A stretch of 64,000 bases of DNA from Asparagopsis taxiformis (taxonomy: Eukaryota > Rhodophyta > Florideophyceae > Bonnemaisoniales > Bonnemaisoniaceae), in NCBI GenBank assembly GCA_030407315.1, contig JALQPE010001840.1, positions 36,570 through 100,569 on the forward strand. The letters are read 5' to 3'. The notes under the pieces are model-generated. The model searched no databases and was not told the DNA's origin. It saw nothing but the letters and a program-made list of their open reading frames with translations. Positions 9,205-19,879 of the stretch are shown here, piece by piece (positions within the stretch are counted from its first letter, which is position 1; each line of letters starts with the position of its first letter). The position numbers and the translations under genes were made by a program.

Positions 9205-12200
9205 CTATGCCTCGTCTAATGGTGCGATAAAATCTTCCAGATCGGCATAGTTATCATCCCCATCTTCACCGTGTAACCACTCATCAATGTGCCGATTTCT
9301 ACTACGCACCCGTTGTTTCTTGCGCGGATATATCGCCGCGCGAACCTCTTCCTCGCCGTCTTCGACACTCGGTCCGTTGCGACGTTTTGCGCAGATGCGC
9401 AGCAACGAGGCGTGCAATTCTTTCACTGTCTCGTCGTTCGCACTTGCTGTTTGTAGATTTGCTATGGCAACCTCGACTGTTTCAATGTTACAGCCACGTC
9501 TAGATATCACGCCATTTTGTAAACTATCTACACATGCATTGGTGTAAAGCAATGTGACAATTGTCGGCAACATTTCCATCATCCGGCCAGCAACTTTCTT
9601 CTCAGATGCATCTCCAATCTGTCGTACCATCACTTGGGATATTTCGCACAACATGTGCACAATCTTCACGCCCTTTCGTCTCAACACCAACGGCCATCTT
9701 GGTTCATGTCTCGCAGCATAGTCGCTTTCGAAAAAGGCACAACACGTGCGTAAAACATTTGCAATAATTTCATTTTCAGCCAAAATATTTCCCGCTTCCT
9801 CTAAAATTTCACTCAGCATCGACTCGACATACGCCACGCAAACCGTCAATGCCACCACCGCCGCTTCGTTCGACTCGTTCAGACACAATCCTTTCACCGC
9901 ATTTCCATCCATCGCATCCTCTTCCACGCGCGATCTCACGCATCCCTCATCCCCCACATCTGCATCCGCCCGCTCCCAATCGACAGCCTCGGCGATGATA
10001 TCCTCGTCAAATTGCGAAACGTGCAATTGCCGCGATTCATCTCCGCAAAGCACATCGTCATTTCCGAGCCATTCGATCACATCACACGCAAATCGCACGC
10101 CGTCGTCCCGCTCGCATGTCTTGAAAACCAACCCGACCATCGGCCTGAGCACTCTCGAATGCGCGATACAATACTCACGTAACAGACCCAGCATACTGTC
10201 TTTCACAATGCTGCGTACCGCCATTCCCTCATCCCCATCGTTATCGCGGTCCAGCAGACAGCTCATAACCTCCAGATAGGCTATTGTGAGCCGTGTTGTC
10301 AAACTATTCTCAAATTCAATGCGAAGCAGACGTGTTAGATCCTGCATCACACAAACATGCATATCATCTGCTTCTGAGGCTTCAGGTTGGCTTCCGCGAC
10401 GAGATTCACGTGCCATCATGTGTTGCACGACCTTCCATGCGTTGATTGACGCGTCTGTTGTCACGATTTTCACGACGAGTTGCAGCGCGCATTGGCGTAT
10501 CGACAAACGCAAACTTGTGCTTGTCTTGCGCAGATGCGATTCGACGAGCGCTTCTTTCGCTTCATTGTCCGCAACTAGACGATGCATCGATTCGGGAAAC
10601 GCCTCCTGCAGACGATCATCAATTGTGCGATTGTCATCGCTCACCATTTTGTCTGTACGGTCACGAGCACTTGTCAAGGTTGAATTAACGGCGCTATCTA
10701 CAAGCGGACAACTCGAGATGAAACATGCGATAATGACATCGATACTTTTCACAATGTCGGCGACGGTAGCTGCGCGTGTGTCATTCCTTTCATTCACGGT
10801 GAAACAGGATAGTACAACGTGCAAGAGTTCAGATCGAACCACAACGGTCGCCAAATTCTCCTCACATTGTTCCAATTTGCGCAAAATCGAAAGCAACGAT
10901 TCGATGCCGTTCACACCGCCGTCCACCCGGCTCTGAAGTTTGACGCCTTCCAAACCAGACAGTGCAACTTCGCGAGACGTCATGGTTTGAAGCAATTGTT
11001 CGCCAATTTCAGTGGGTGCGATACCCCGTGACTCGGATTGTCGTGTTTGTTTGTGCTTGGGAAGCAGATAGTCGCGCAGAATGAGTGTAAAAGCGTATGG
11101 CGTCACAAAGTCGCTCAGTGAATCGATTTGAATGCTGATTACGGTTTCGAACAATGTGCTCAGAAATGCGATACGTGAGCACACAGATGCGTCGCACATC
11201 TCGTGCAGACTGCATGCATCGCGTACGGCTCCGTTAGAGTCGGACAGGTAGGAGATTAGATTGCACAGAAATGCGTCTGCCTTTTTGTTTCTGACTCGTA
11301 GTTGCGAACAGAAGTGCAACAGTAGCGGATATGGATCACGCGGCTGTGTTTCGGCATGGAATTCGTGAAGACATTTGGTGAAATTCATCCTAGCCTCACT
11401 CGAAGGTTGCGATGGGTCATGTTCCGTGCCCATGATCCAAATGCGCTCCAAAACGCAATCGAACAATCGCGTGACACGCGCCGAAAACGATGCAGCTGGT
11501 TTGGCCAGATGGAGCAGCAATGATATCAAATGAGACCTGACGTACATATCCGACGCCTTTATCATCATTGTCAACGTATCACACACCTCTGCAACGGTAT
11601 CATCCGGCACGTTGCGCTGTGCAATGACAGTGAGAAAAGCTGAACACGCGACGCGTTGTAATTTGCGTGAGCGTGAAGTGGAGATTTTGCGAAGAAAGAG
11701 CATGAGATCGTCATGTAAACTCGGGGTCATAACCGCTACGGGAACAATCGCGTTAACGATACGACAATCCACATGCGGTGACATGAATTGTACAAAGCCG
11801 AACCAATTTGTCAGCGCCGACTTGAACTCCATTAAAATATAAACCGACGACGCATCATCCGTCAATGCTTGAAACAACAACGCAAAAGATTCTAGTACAT
11901 AGCTCGGCGGCGCCGATGCCGATATGGCAGCAAGAATCGACTCGAGAATTCGCTCGCGACACGGCGCAATCCAGACGAAGACCTGGACCAACAATTTCTG
12001 CGCGGCGCCTCGAAGACGAGTATCGGTCGTCCACATTTGACTCTCCAGAAAATCAGCGATACAATCACTGCGACACGCCATTTCCGCAAGTGTTATACAT
12101 CGAATCCAAACGGCTTGTCGCACGTCACTGCAGGCCGACGACGACGCTGACGCGACGACGCCCGTCTGGTATGCAACGGAATCAGCTGCGTCATTTCGTA

Positions 12201-13038
12201 ACAAACGACGTAATATGTCATGCACATCGGTTCGATCTTTCTCACACGACGCCGATCGAAGCAGTGTGAACAACATCGCTAAATGACAATGGCCCATTTT
12301 GACGCGACGAGATATCGCTGTCTGCATCGCTGATAAAACACGCATACAGATCTGCGCATATTCGGCATGCAAAACTTCCAAAACCGGTAGCAACGCTTCG
12401 CATGATTCCACGCGTCCGAAAACATCCACCACCAATCCAGCAAACCATCCCACGCGTTCACTACCGCTCTTCTCCGTCGCCAAACCGGCCAGAACGGCGC
12501 GTAGAAAGCGCGGCAATTGTTCAGATGTCAACTCCGATACCACTGCGGACACCCAATTTCGAAACCTGCGATCATCATCATCGACAAAACACGCGCCACC
12601 TTCCAGAGCTGCAACCACAACCTCCGCGCTACATCCGCTCGTGCTCGCACTACAAACGCGCCACACAGAGCGCCAGACGCGACGCGACAGACGATGTGCG
12701 CGCGTTCCGCCAATATCCAGCGCGCTGCGCGCCAGATGGATGAGAACGGACGCGTGTTGAACGGCGTGTCGTGCCGCAGCATCCGCGTACACGATGGACG
12801 CGCAGCGTGCTATGTCGGACACGCGTGCATAACGTGTCAATAGTTCATCGCGAGCTTGGCGACGTAATTGTAATTCAAGTTCCGTGTGTAGATCGGTGTG
12901 CGAGAGACGAGCGACTGCTACGAGCAATTGTGGACGCGACGATGCTGTTTGGAAATGCGCTTGAAGATGGGCGTGCGCCTGTCGTCGTGACAGAGCTGAC
13001 AATTGAACATTGAGAGGGTGTTCGGTAGTTGATGGCAT
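9205..13038 (-). CDS. FANCI: Fanconi anaemia group I protein homologue
   Basis: An intronless 1277-residue frame from the ATG at 13038, rich in alpha-helical repeats throughout. FANCI pairs with FANCD2 and is mono-ubiquitinated to clamp the pair on DNA during crosslink repair in the nucleus. The identification rests on the order of helices against human FANCI as I recall it. RLRGAAQKLLVQVF with RERILESILAAIS matches the HACKLGANILLETF region, and LMLFLRKISTSRSRKLQRV matches the helix holding the ubiquitin-acceptor lysine, human Lys523; the equivalent here is Lys451 (codon 11,686-11,688). Length is close to human (1328). The cluster of SQ phosphorylation sites that follows this lysine in vertebrates is missing. 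The C-terminus has a basic stretch (YPRKKQRVRSRNR), a likely nuclear signal, and an acidic tail. A condensin or other HEAT protein is the alternative, but the lysine context argues against it. Confidence 0.82.
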   Translation of the reverse strand: MPSTTEHPLNVQLSALSRRQAHAHLQAHFQTASSRPQLLVAVARLSHTDLHTELELQLRRQARDELLTRYARVSDIARCASIVYADAAARHAVQHASVLIHLARSALDIGGTRAHRLSRRVWRSVWRVCSASTSGCSAEVVVAALEGGACFVDDDDRRFRNWVSAVVSELTSEQLPRFLRAVLAGLATEKSGSERVGWFAGLVVDVFGRVESCEALLPVLEVLHAEYAQICMRVLSAMQTAISRRVKMGHCHLAMLFTLLRSASCEKDRTDVHDILRRLLRNDAADSVAYQTGVVASASSSACSDVRQAVWIRCITLAEMACRSDCIADFLESQMWTTDTRLRGAAQKLLVQVFVWIAPCRERILESILAAISASAPPSYVLESFALLFQALTDDASSVYILMEFKSALTNWFGFVQFMSPHVDCRIVNAIVPVAVMTPSLHDDLMLFLRKISTSRSRKLQRVACSAFLTVIAQRNVPDDTVAEVCDTLTMMIKASDMYVRSHLISLLLHLAKPAASFSARVTRLFDCVLERIWIMGTEHDPSQPSSEARMNFTKCLHEFHAETQPRDPYPLLLHFCSQLRVRNKKADAFLCNLISYLSDSNGAVRDACSLHEMCDASVCSRIAFLSTLFETVISIQIDSLSDFVTPYAFTLILRDYLLPKHKQTRQSESRGIAPTEIGEQLLQTMTSREVALSGLEGVKLQSRVDGGVNGIESLLSILRKLEQCEENLATVVVRSELLHVVLSCFTVNERNDTRAATVADIVKSIDVIIACFISSCPLVDSAVNSTLTSARDRTDKMVSDDNRTIDDRLQEAFPESMHRLVADNEAKEALVESHLRKTSTSLRLSIRQCALQLVVKIVTTDASINAWKVVQHMMARESRRGSQPEASEADDMHVCVMQDLTRLLRIEFENSLTTRLTIAYLEVMSCLLDRDNDGDEGMAVRSIVKDSMLGLLREYCIAHSRVLRPMVGLVFKTCERDDGVRFACDVIEWLGNDDVLCGDESRQLHVSQFDEDIIAEAVDWERADADVGDEGCVRSRVEEDAMDGNAVKGLCLNESNEAAVVALTVCVAYVESMLSEILEEAGNILAENEIIANVLRTCCAFFESDYAARHEPRWPLVLRRKGVKIVHMLCEISQVMVRQIGDASEKKVAGRMMEMLPTIVTLLYTNACVDSLQNGVISRRGCNIETVEVAIANLQTASANDETVKELHASLLRICAKRRNGPSVEDGEEEVRAAIYPRKKQRVRSRNRHIDEWLHGEDGDDNYADLEDFIAPLDEA

Positions 13039-13546
13039 TGTGATCAAGCCACGACCAGGCAGGGTATGTCGCGGATTGGGATCAATTTATTTGGCGGGAA
13101 TTTATGATGCCGCAATTTTCAACTGTTTTTGGGTTTCAGGAAGGCTGATCTTACGGAGGTGAAGGGGTGATGTACCCTTAGCACCAGAACACTTGAACTT
13201 ACGTTCCAGACGGAATGGACTCTTAGGGCCTTTCCATAGGTTTTGCACGAAAACGTGCATGAACGTCAACGAGCTTGAACGCTCATAATTTGGCCAGTTA
13301 TGCGGTCTCTTTAATAATAAACGTCGTAAGCAATATATTGATCGTGAACGTATGAGAACGTAAGGCGAAAGACACTTGGCGTTGAGTGGGAGGGTGGTCA
13401 CTGCAAGTTCTCTCCGCGGTGATGTCAGTATCCTGTGCAACAAAACAGCATGTGTGGATGTAGTTGCAGGATACTGAAAACAAACAGTATGGCAACTGTA
13501 TCCATGTATGGTACAGTAGAAAAAGATGAGATAAACATTGCTGCCG
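13039..13546. other. FANCI 5' flank and left flank of the Harbinger element
   Basis: No supported gene. A minus-strand frame at 13,102-13,557 has no recognisable content. I looked for Harbinger terminal inverted repeats here and found none that matches the sequence beyond 16.7 kb. Confidence 0.4.
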
Positions 13547-14917
13547 ATGAACTGCACATACTATGGTCAATGTTCCGTTGTTGGTACTAAACCAGGCTTT
13601 CGTCCGACACTCAGGCACATCATGGAGCTTTCCCAGACAAGTTTGATATTATCAGAAAATGAATTCGAAGATAATGGCGAAGACGATATTCTCTTCCTTC
13701 GTTTCTTGTGGTACGGGCTTCAACACCGACGGGCATGGAGTGCAGCAAATTCACGAAATATTCAAAGGACGACTGGCAAACTACCGCGCTTCCGAATACT
13801 TTCTTTCCAATATGTAACAAGTATGCTGAATGAGAGAGAGTTCTGCACAACATTCCGAGTCTCCCGTACTAGTTTTCAAAACCTTTTGAGTATGGTGGAA
13901 GAGTATCAGAATGATGGAGAAACGGAAAAATGTATGGCTTACTACGAAGTACCCTTGGATATATGTTTGGCTATTACACTTCGTATGTTAGCAGGAGGAA
14001 GCTACTTGGATTTAAAACTGTGCTACCGGATTGGAAAGAGTGCAGTTAACAAGCTATTACACAAAATGTGTGAGCAGCTGATGGAAGTTCTTCCCCTTGA
14101 AGGGCTTCCTGGAGATATAAAAGAGCTGGAAACACTATCGTATAACTTCAAAGCGTCACGAAGAAAAGTGAACCCATTGACGGGCTGTGTCGGTGCATTA
14201 CATGGCATCTCCGTGAAAATAGCTAAGCCACACGTGGAAGAACGTCCAGCAGCCTACTATTTTAGGAAAGGATACTACGCATTGCCAGTGCAGGCATTAG
14301 TGGATGCAGATTACCGTTTCAGATCATATTCTGCTCGCTGTGTGGGGTCAACCCACGACGCTCTAGCTCACTCCGTGTCTGGACTTGCAGAACACATACA
14401 GAATGGCGGGATACCAATGGAATTCTGGATATGTGGTGACGAAGCGTAACTTTGTAGCGAATGGCTTATAACACCATATCCCAAATCACAAAGCGGTGAA
14501 AAGGAAGAGAATTTCAACTACTTCTTATCTTCAAACAGGGTGCACGTAGAACAAGCGTTTGGAAATTTAACAGCTCGATGGAGAGTGCTCAAGTCTGGAT
14601 TGGAGTTTTCTCTACAAAGAAACTCTCGAATTATATGCTTATGCATGAAGCTTCAGAACTTCTGCATTGATAATTATGATAGAGTAGCGCATCATAATGA
14701 GAGGACGGTTTCAGAGCTTGCGATGCTCTCTGCGGAAATTGATCTCAGGAAATATGAATGTAGAACACTAGAACAAGATCAGATGGGTGTAGGGCAGTCG
14801 AGGCCAGGGAGTTCAAGGGTTGCTTTGGCGAAAAGAGATTTGCTCAGAGATCTCGTCTGGGCTAGTGGCTGTAGACGTCCAGAAGAATTCATCGAATCTA
14901 TTGTTGACAGCGGATAA
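13547..14917 (+). pseudogene. PIF/Harbinger transposase (DDE_4), nonsense-mutated
   Basis: The frame runs from an ATG at 13,547 (another in-frame ATG at 13,622) to a TGA at 14,917, interrupted once by TAA at 14,447-14,449. The stop falls in GDEA-stop, where Harbinger transposases have GD-AY, so a Tyr codon has become TAA by one base change; the frame then continues with HVEQAFGNLTARWRVL, the conserved C-terminal block. Upstream, GCVGALHGISVKI (CAT at 14,201) matches the family's GAIDG motif but has His where the first catalytic Asp is expected. VDADYRFRSYSARCVGSTHDA is well kept. With both lesions it should make no active transposase. The partner protein gene is convergent at 15.1-16.7 kb. 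Confidence 0.85.
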
Positions 14918-15106
14918 ATGGAGTAAACGTCCTCAGATCCTTTTAAAGAAATCTTACCAACTGGGTGATAGCATTGATGGAATAAATTTGATACAAACAT
15001 GGTTTCTAAAAGCGATTGATATGAATGAACTATATGCTTTCAACTTTAGAACAGACGAGAAGGACATTACATCGTAACAAAGTAGAGAATCATAAACCTT
15101 TCTAAC

Positions 15107-16723
15107 CTATTTTTCTGCTTCTGACATCATTTGGAAGTATCTTTCTTCCATGTTGTCGAAATGTCTTTGTGCCGCGGCAACGAACCTCGCATTGCCAGAC
15201 TCTTTAGCTCTTTCGAGAGTTATAGCTGCCTTTGCTACAAGAGACATTATTTTGGCTTCCTGTTCTGCTGCAGTTACCATGCCGCTCAATTCATTGTATC
15301 CCCCACTCGTACTACGTTCATTTGAACTTCGCACGTTTTCATCGGCTTTTTTGGCACCTTGTAGCTGCATAATTCTCAAATCGGTGAGCTCCACCATTTT
15401 GTTACATGTTTTTTCAAATTGCTCACCACCACTCCCAACTTCAGCATCTACGCTGCGCCGTTTGTGTTTTAACATAGAGTTTTGTGGTGAATCACATAAT
15501 GTTCTCTTATTTGTCTTAGTACGCTCACCATTTGTACCACATGCGGCAGATCCACACTCGTCGTATCCGATTTCATCGTTTCCTTTCGTGTCTATTGTAT
15601 TACATACTAGACGGAGGAATGAGTCATCTGCGCTTTGTGATCCTAGTCTAGCAACTGTGAAAATTATATACGCGCGCTTACCACCTGCAGATAATTCTCC
15701 ATTTTCAAGACGACGCAAGAAGTTTGGGAAGCATTGCGGCTCATTCTGGCCAGATTGCTGCCATCGCTTCATTGGGGCCGTGAATGCTGAACGCCCATCA
15801 AGAAAGGCGTCTTTGAGTTTGGAAGCTTCTCGATACGATTTAGGTTTGAGGTCCGCCTCCAGTCCGTCTATTCTTCCTCTGAAATCTTCTTTGGCTGCTA
15901 TTTCATCGTTATTAAACTGGCTCTCGAATACTTCCCAGAACGAGTCTCTGGAAATTTTTCGGTCTAGCTGGTTCCTATTCAGTGTGCTTTCTGTAGCTTG
16001 CATCACTGCAGCACGTGTTTTTTGGTCATCTCGCAAGATTACCATCAGTCTGGCAAACTCATGCAGAGTAAAAGGGCTACTGTCATTCTTTCCTTGCACA
16101 TTCTTTGTTGAAGACAGAGGAGATATATCAATTATCTCATTAGATTCATGATCACTCAACCAACCATACTTGTCTCCGTTACCCTTTCTTTTCTTCCAAG
16201 CCTTTCGGAGCTGATGGGCTTCGGGACCACTGAGCACTTCAAGCATCTCTTCCATTGATGGTGCTCTGAATACAATCTCAGGACACTTGTTAATGTTCTT
16301 CAAGAACCGATTGGTGTCCCTGCACTCGGTATTTTCCGATAGAATGTCCGATAGAGACTTTCCAGACGTATGCAGAAGGTAGATCTTTATCATGGCTCTT
16401 GCGATGAGCACATTTTTGACACCTCCAACTCGCATGTTCCATCCTCTGTTGATATCGCGCAGTTCACGATGAGTACACTCACACAAATACGAATACAATA
16501 TGTCTAAACTGTCTGTGGGGTCGCCGAATGGTTCCGAACCTTTCAGATATCTGGGATTGACTGAGATTGAAATGGAATCATTACGGACTTCGTTTTGTCC
16601 ATCTGTACCATTTTCAATAACGTCACGAATATCCATTACAAGACTGGATGTGGAGAAGGGCAATGACGAACTAATAGAACAGAAACAGGAAAGATGGTCC
16701 TCTGTGTGATGTTTACATGGCAT
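15107..16723 (-). CDS. Harbinger second-ORF protein (probable DNA-binding partner)
   Basis: An intact 538-residue frame from the ATG at 16,723. Harbinger elements typically carry a second gene next to the transposase, whose product binds DNA or carries the transposase to the nucleus; position and convergent orientation suggest this role. I do not see a clear Myb/SANT domain. Residues ~80-113 (THRELRDINRGWNMRVGGVKNVLIARAMIKI) resemble a SAP-type DNA-binding helix pair. Residues 250-370 hold a helical Trp/Phe-rich segment (SFWEVFESQFNND, PMKRWQQSG). A basic KHKRRS signal lies near residue 430 and a long helix at the C-terminus. That this frame is intact while the transposase is dead may mean a recent death, or that the product is used in trans. 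Confidence 0.55.
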   Translation of the reverse strand: MPCKHHTEDHLSCFCSISSSLPFSTSSLVMDIRDVIENGTDGQNEVRNDSISISVNPRYLKGSEPFGDPTDSLDILYSYLCECTHRELRDINRGWNMRVGGVKNVLIARAMIKIYLLHTSGKSLSDILSENTECRDTNRFLKNINKCPEIVFRAPSMEEMLEVLSGPEAHQLRKAWKKRKGNGDKYGWLSDHESNEIIDISPLSSTKNVQGKNDSSPFTLHEFARLMVILRDDQKTRAAVMQATESTLNRNQLDRKISRDSFWEVFESQFNNDEIAAKEDFRGRIDGLEADLKPKSYREASKLKDAFLDGRSAFTAPMKRWQQSGQNEPQCFPNFLRRLENGELSAGGKRAYIIFTVARLGSQSADDSFLRLVCNTIDTKGNDEIGYDECGSAACGTNGERTKTNKRTLCDSPQNSMLKHKRRSVDAEVGSGGEQFEKTCNKMVELTDLRIMQLQGAKKADENVRSSNERSTSGGYNELSGMVTAAEQEAKIMSLVAKAAITLERAKESGNARFVAAAQRHFDNMEERYFQMMSEAEK

Positions 16724-16814
16724 TGTTTTCTTATTTTGTTGCAGTTGGCCAATGCTTTGCTAGGACGCAACCAATGTTGGTCTACAGAGGCACGTAACCT
16801 GCGAAATTCACTAG

Positions 16815-17415
16815 GTTAGGCCAGTTTTGCTGGTATCGAGTGTCGTACCGCCTGGCGGTCCTCCCAATCTGAGCGTGTCACTTCCCTATTGGGTACCCAC
16901 TTAAGGGATGTGCCAATCACAAGGCACCAGCCAACTGGGCGTGTTTCCTGTAATTGGGACAAGCGCAAGGCTGAAAATACCCCACTCGGGCCTATCGGCC
17001 CCGGCCAAGACCCCACAAGGGGCAAATTTTAACTTAGGGTGATCAGCCATACATTACAATGTAAGCCTATTGGCAATGACCTCGCGGGTAGGCGGACGCC
17101 AGTAACTGGGTTCTGATTGGTCACTAACTGGATATTTATTCCTAACCACTAACCCTAGCTTACAGTAGATTTAGTATAAAACTGCCACTGGAATAGCCAG
17201 TAGGCACGGTTTCTAGAGTAACGTAAACTCAAGTGGAATTACGACCCATTGGAACAGTGTTTGCATACCTAGTGTTTAACCCTCTCAGGGACAACCTTAG
17301 GGTTAGCTAACAGCTCGACGGATTACGTCACTCGCTCCATCTATACGCACCTAGCGTGATCATTCCTATTCGCCTAACCCCTTCCGGGTAGCGACCCGTT
17401 CTCTCATACGGGACT
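16815..17415 (+). mobile_element. LTR-element fragment: pol/gag 3' tail plus LTR
   Basis: About 225 bases of a coding 3' tail end with GPIGPGQDPTRGKF and a TAA at about 17,032, overlapping a purine-rich tract. An LTR-like sequence begins TGATCAGCC at 17,040. A diverged copy lies inverted at 53.6-54.2 kb, where the tail reads GPIGTTKDPTRGKF. This fragment is cut at its left side and ends at 17,415, where the giant element begins. Confidence 0.65.
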
Positions 17416-17640
17416 ACGTCTGTGTTCTCGGAAATGGACGCGGACGTCCACAACCTCTAGTACACCTAGTATTACTAGGCGGACGTCCATGTTCTCCAGT
17501 ATTTTTGGATGTCCGCCTAGAACCGGACGTCCATGCGGTCTAGTACGTCTAGTATTACTAGGGCGACATTCATTGTTTCTAGTACCACGGATGTCCCCCT
17601 CGGGATGGACTTCCGCCATGTCTATGTCCACCTAGGACGG
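17416..17640 (+). repeat. Left subterminal palindrome cluster
   Basis: Several copies of GGACGTCC (a perfect palindrome) alternate with CTAGTATTACTAG (perfect arms) and related CTAGTA pieces. Clustered short motifs just inside the ends are what CACTA-type transposases bind; that role is inferred here. Confidence 0.7.
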
Positions 17641-17769
17641 GCGCCGGTTCAGAAATTCAAAAATTTCGAGCCCAGAAATTTCTGCCGCCGTGCTCGACAT
17701 GGATGTCCGCATCCATCACGGCGACCACTCTATTTTTCCTTGTCGGTCGACTCCAATTTCGTCTTTAAT

Positions 17770-18720
17770 TTTTTCATCCTCTCGCTCACACCCCCTTCCA
17801 GTTGGTGCTCACCTCCCCCGTACTGTACCTCAAACACCCCCAATACCACTCTAGCACGCATTTTCAGCTACCTATCCCCGCTTCCACGGTGCACACCTCC
17901 ATTCCATACCTACTTTTCTGCTCTACCGTACAGATTTCGTATAACCAGTCCTCATACTACCTCAGAATAGGGAAAAACACCCCTATCTCCTCGACCATGC
18001 TCTCCCCCATCACCTTTGAAACGTATTGTTCTTCAATACCCTCTCTCCTCTACCTTCAACCCATCTCCTTCGCCCTCTCCACAAACTTCCCCTACAGCTT
18101 ACTCTTCCAGAACCTCTCACTCCCATCCCGTACCCGACCTGCTCCACCCCTCCCTCCCTCACCTGCTACATGCCCCCACGCCATCCGCATCTTCGATACC
18201 GTATACACCACCACCACCACCACCACCGGCCCACGCTCCCGCTCCCCCGCCGTCTCCCCAGAAACCTCCCCGCTCTGAACCACATATCAACCTTCCACTT
18301 CGCACCCATCCTCCCACTCCCCTCCCTCCCCAAATACAATAACCCCCTTCTTCTCCATCACATCCCCACTAACCACAGCCAGAACAGACGCCACCCCCCT
18401 CCCCCTCTTTCTCCTCACTTTCCTAAAACCCCCTCCTCTCGACGACTTCAACCGCACCCTCCTACGGTCCCACCTAAACACCTCCTCCGCCCTCACTACC
18501 CCAACACCCCGCAGCGTCTCCCCAATCCCCATAATATGCTTGTCGGCACTCCTCTCCGAATCACACTCCATTCTAAACCCGCACTCCGTACATTTCCACC
18601 TCCCCCTGTACCATCCCAAGATTCCATCCCTCCACAGAACACATCCTCATACCACAGAAGAATTTTCTTCCTCTCATACCCCATCCTTAAAACCTCCATC
18701 TGCTCCATGTAAATTTCGAT
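17770..18720. other. Pyrimidine-rich region with possible Zn-finger frame (left arm)
   Basis: The plus strand is strongly C/T-rich, which opens many Pro/Ser-rich frames that I regard as composition artefacts; a (CCA)n run lies at about 18,207-18,228. On the minus strand at about 18,580-18,440 one frame reads RWKCTECGFRMECDSERSADKHIMG, with a Cys pair and a following His. It resembles half of a zinc finger but has no start codon of its own and a stop about 30 codons upstream. Confidence 0.3.
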
Positions 18721-19082
18721 GTAAATATTTTCTCCACTATGCAATCTCAAACATGTATGAGCCTATGACTTTCCGCTTTGTCAACCCTGAATATTGGTAC
18801 TCATGTATTCATAAAATAGGGCCACCCACATCCCTATCCCGTTCTGCAAGCTTTACAAACCACTAGACGCATACTCCACAACTATACAACAAACACTACT
18901 CGCTATTTCAGACGACGCGGTACACAAGTAGCGTAGTCTCAACCTTCCGTGCAGCCTTCCCTGATGCGTACAAGTGCGAAACACGTCTAGACTACTACTA
19001 CTACTACTACGATATAGTATATCAGAAGTGACTGCGGGAATTTTCGGCAGAGGAGATGCTAGGCCACCAAATTGATTTTTCG

Positions 19083-19398
19083 GAAATTTTAGAATTTCTG
19101 GGCTGGCCAGCAGTGCAATCGAGCTGGACATCCACCGGACGTCCATTTCAGGTTGGTCGTGAGAGAGTGGGGCGGGACCATGATGAAACAAGGACCAAGA
19201 CCTGTCCCTGGCGTATTGAGCCTGAAATCGACCCTTCGTGAGACGCGATTTTGGCTTACAGTTGGTGCTTATAGAAGCCAGTGATAGCCCCGATCGGGGC
19301 GGCGGCCGGTTCCGGCTTACAGTTGGTGCTTACAGACGCCAGTGATAGCCCCCGATCGGGGCCGGCGGTCGGTTCCTGGGGCCGTTGTGGCCAAATTA
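19083..19398 (+). repeat. Palindromic repeat copy F1 (3' part)
   Basis: Begins in the AGAATTTCTGGGCTGGCCAG segment and runs through GGACGTCCATTTCAGG, the GTGAGAGAGTGGGGCGGGAC tail and two GCCCCGATCGGGGC palindromes. The first half of the unit is missing. Confidence 0.8.
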
Positions 19399-19400
19399 GA

Positions 19401-19611
19401 CACCCTGATTTGAATTAAAATTTGGGCTATTCTCAAAAACATGCACATGTGAACATGTTTTTGAGATGGGGGTGTGCCGTACGGCACAATCAACCGCCCA
19501 AATCGATGTTTTTTGCAATATGTTTTGTGCCCGAAATATTACAATTTCTGGGCTGGCCAGGAATGCATCTGAGCTGGACATCCACCGGACGTCCATTTCA
19601 GGTTGATCGTG
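19401..19611 (+). repeat. Palindromic repeat copy F2
   Basis: Full unit. It holds the stem CTCAAAAACATG/CATGTTTTTGAG around a 10-base loop, the 16-bp palindrome TGTGCCGTACGGCACA, CTGGCCAG and GGACGTCC. It is followed by unique sequence up to the ParB pseudogene. Confidence 0.9.
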
Positions 19612-19879
19612 TATCGTGCACGTCCACCCATTACCGGAAGCAAGTAGGCGATGAAGCACGTACAAACCCAATTGTTCAGCTATTTCTAGCATAGACCATC
19701 GAGTCTAGAGATGTGAGGGAATCGTCCTGGAAATCATGCTCCAACCCACGAGGGAATGGACAATCTAGTTTGAAAGCATGGAACGGAAGTACATTATAGT
19801 AGGTTCATAGATTGAAAGTGATAAAGGAGATGATTATATTCTCGATAATTGTTTCCTAAAGTAGTTGTTGTTAAGCTAT

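Noticed and set aside
13102..17040. Terminal inverted repeats of the Harbinger element
   Set aside because: A TTAGGGCC at about 13,225 looked promising, but I found no matching inverted partner beyond 16.7 kb.
17770..18720. Several long Pro/Ser-rich frames on the plus strand
   Set aside because: All three frames are open because the strand is almost only C and T; sequence shows no domain and no preferred frame.
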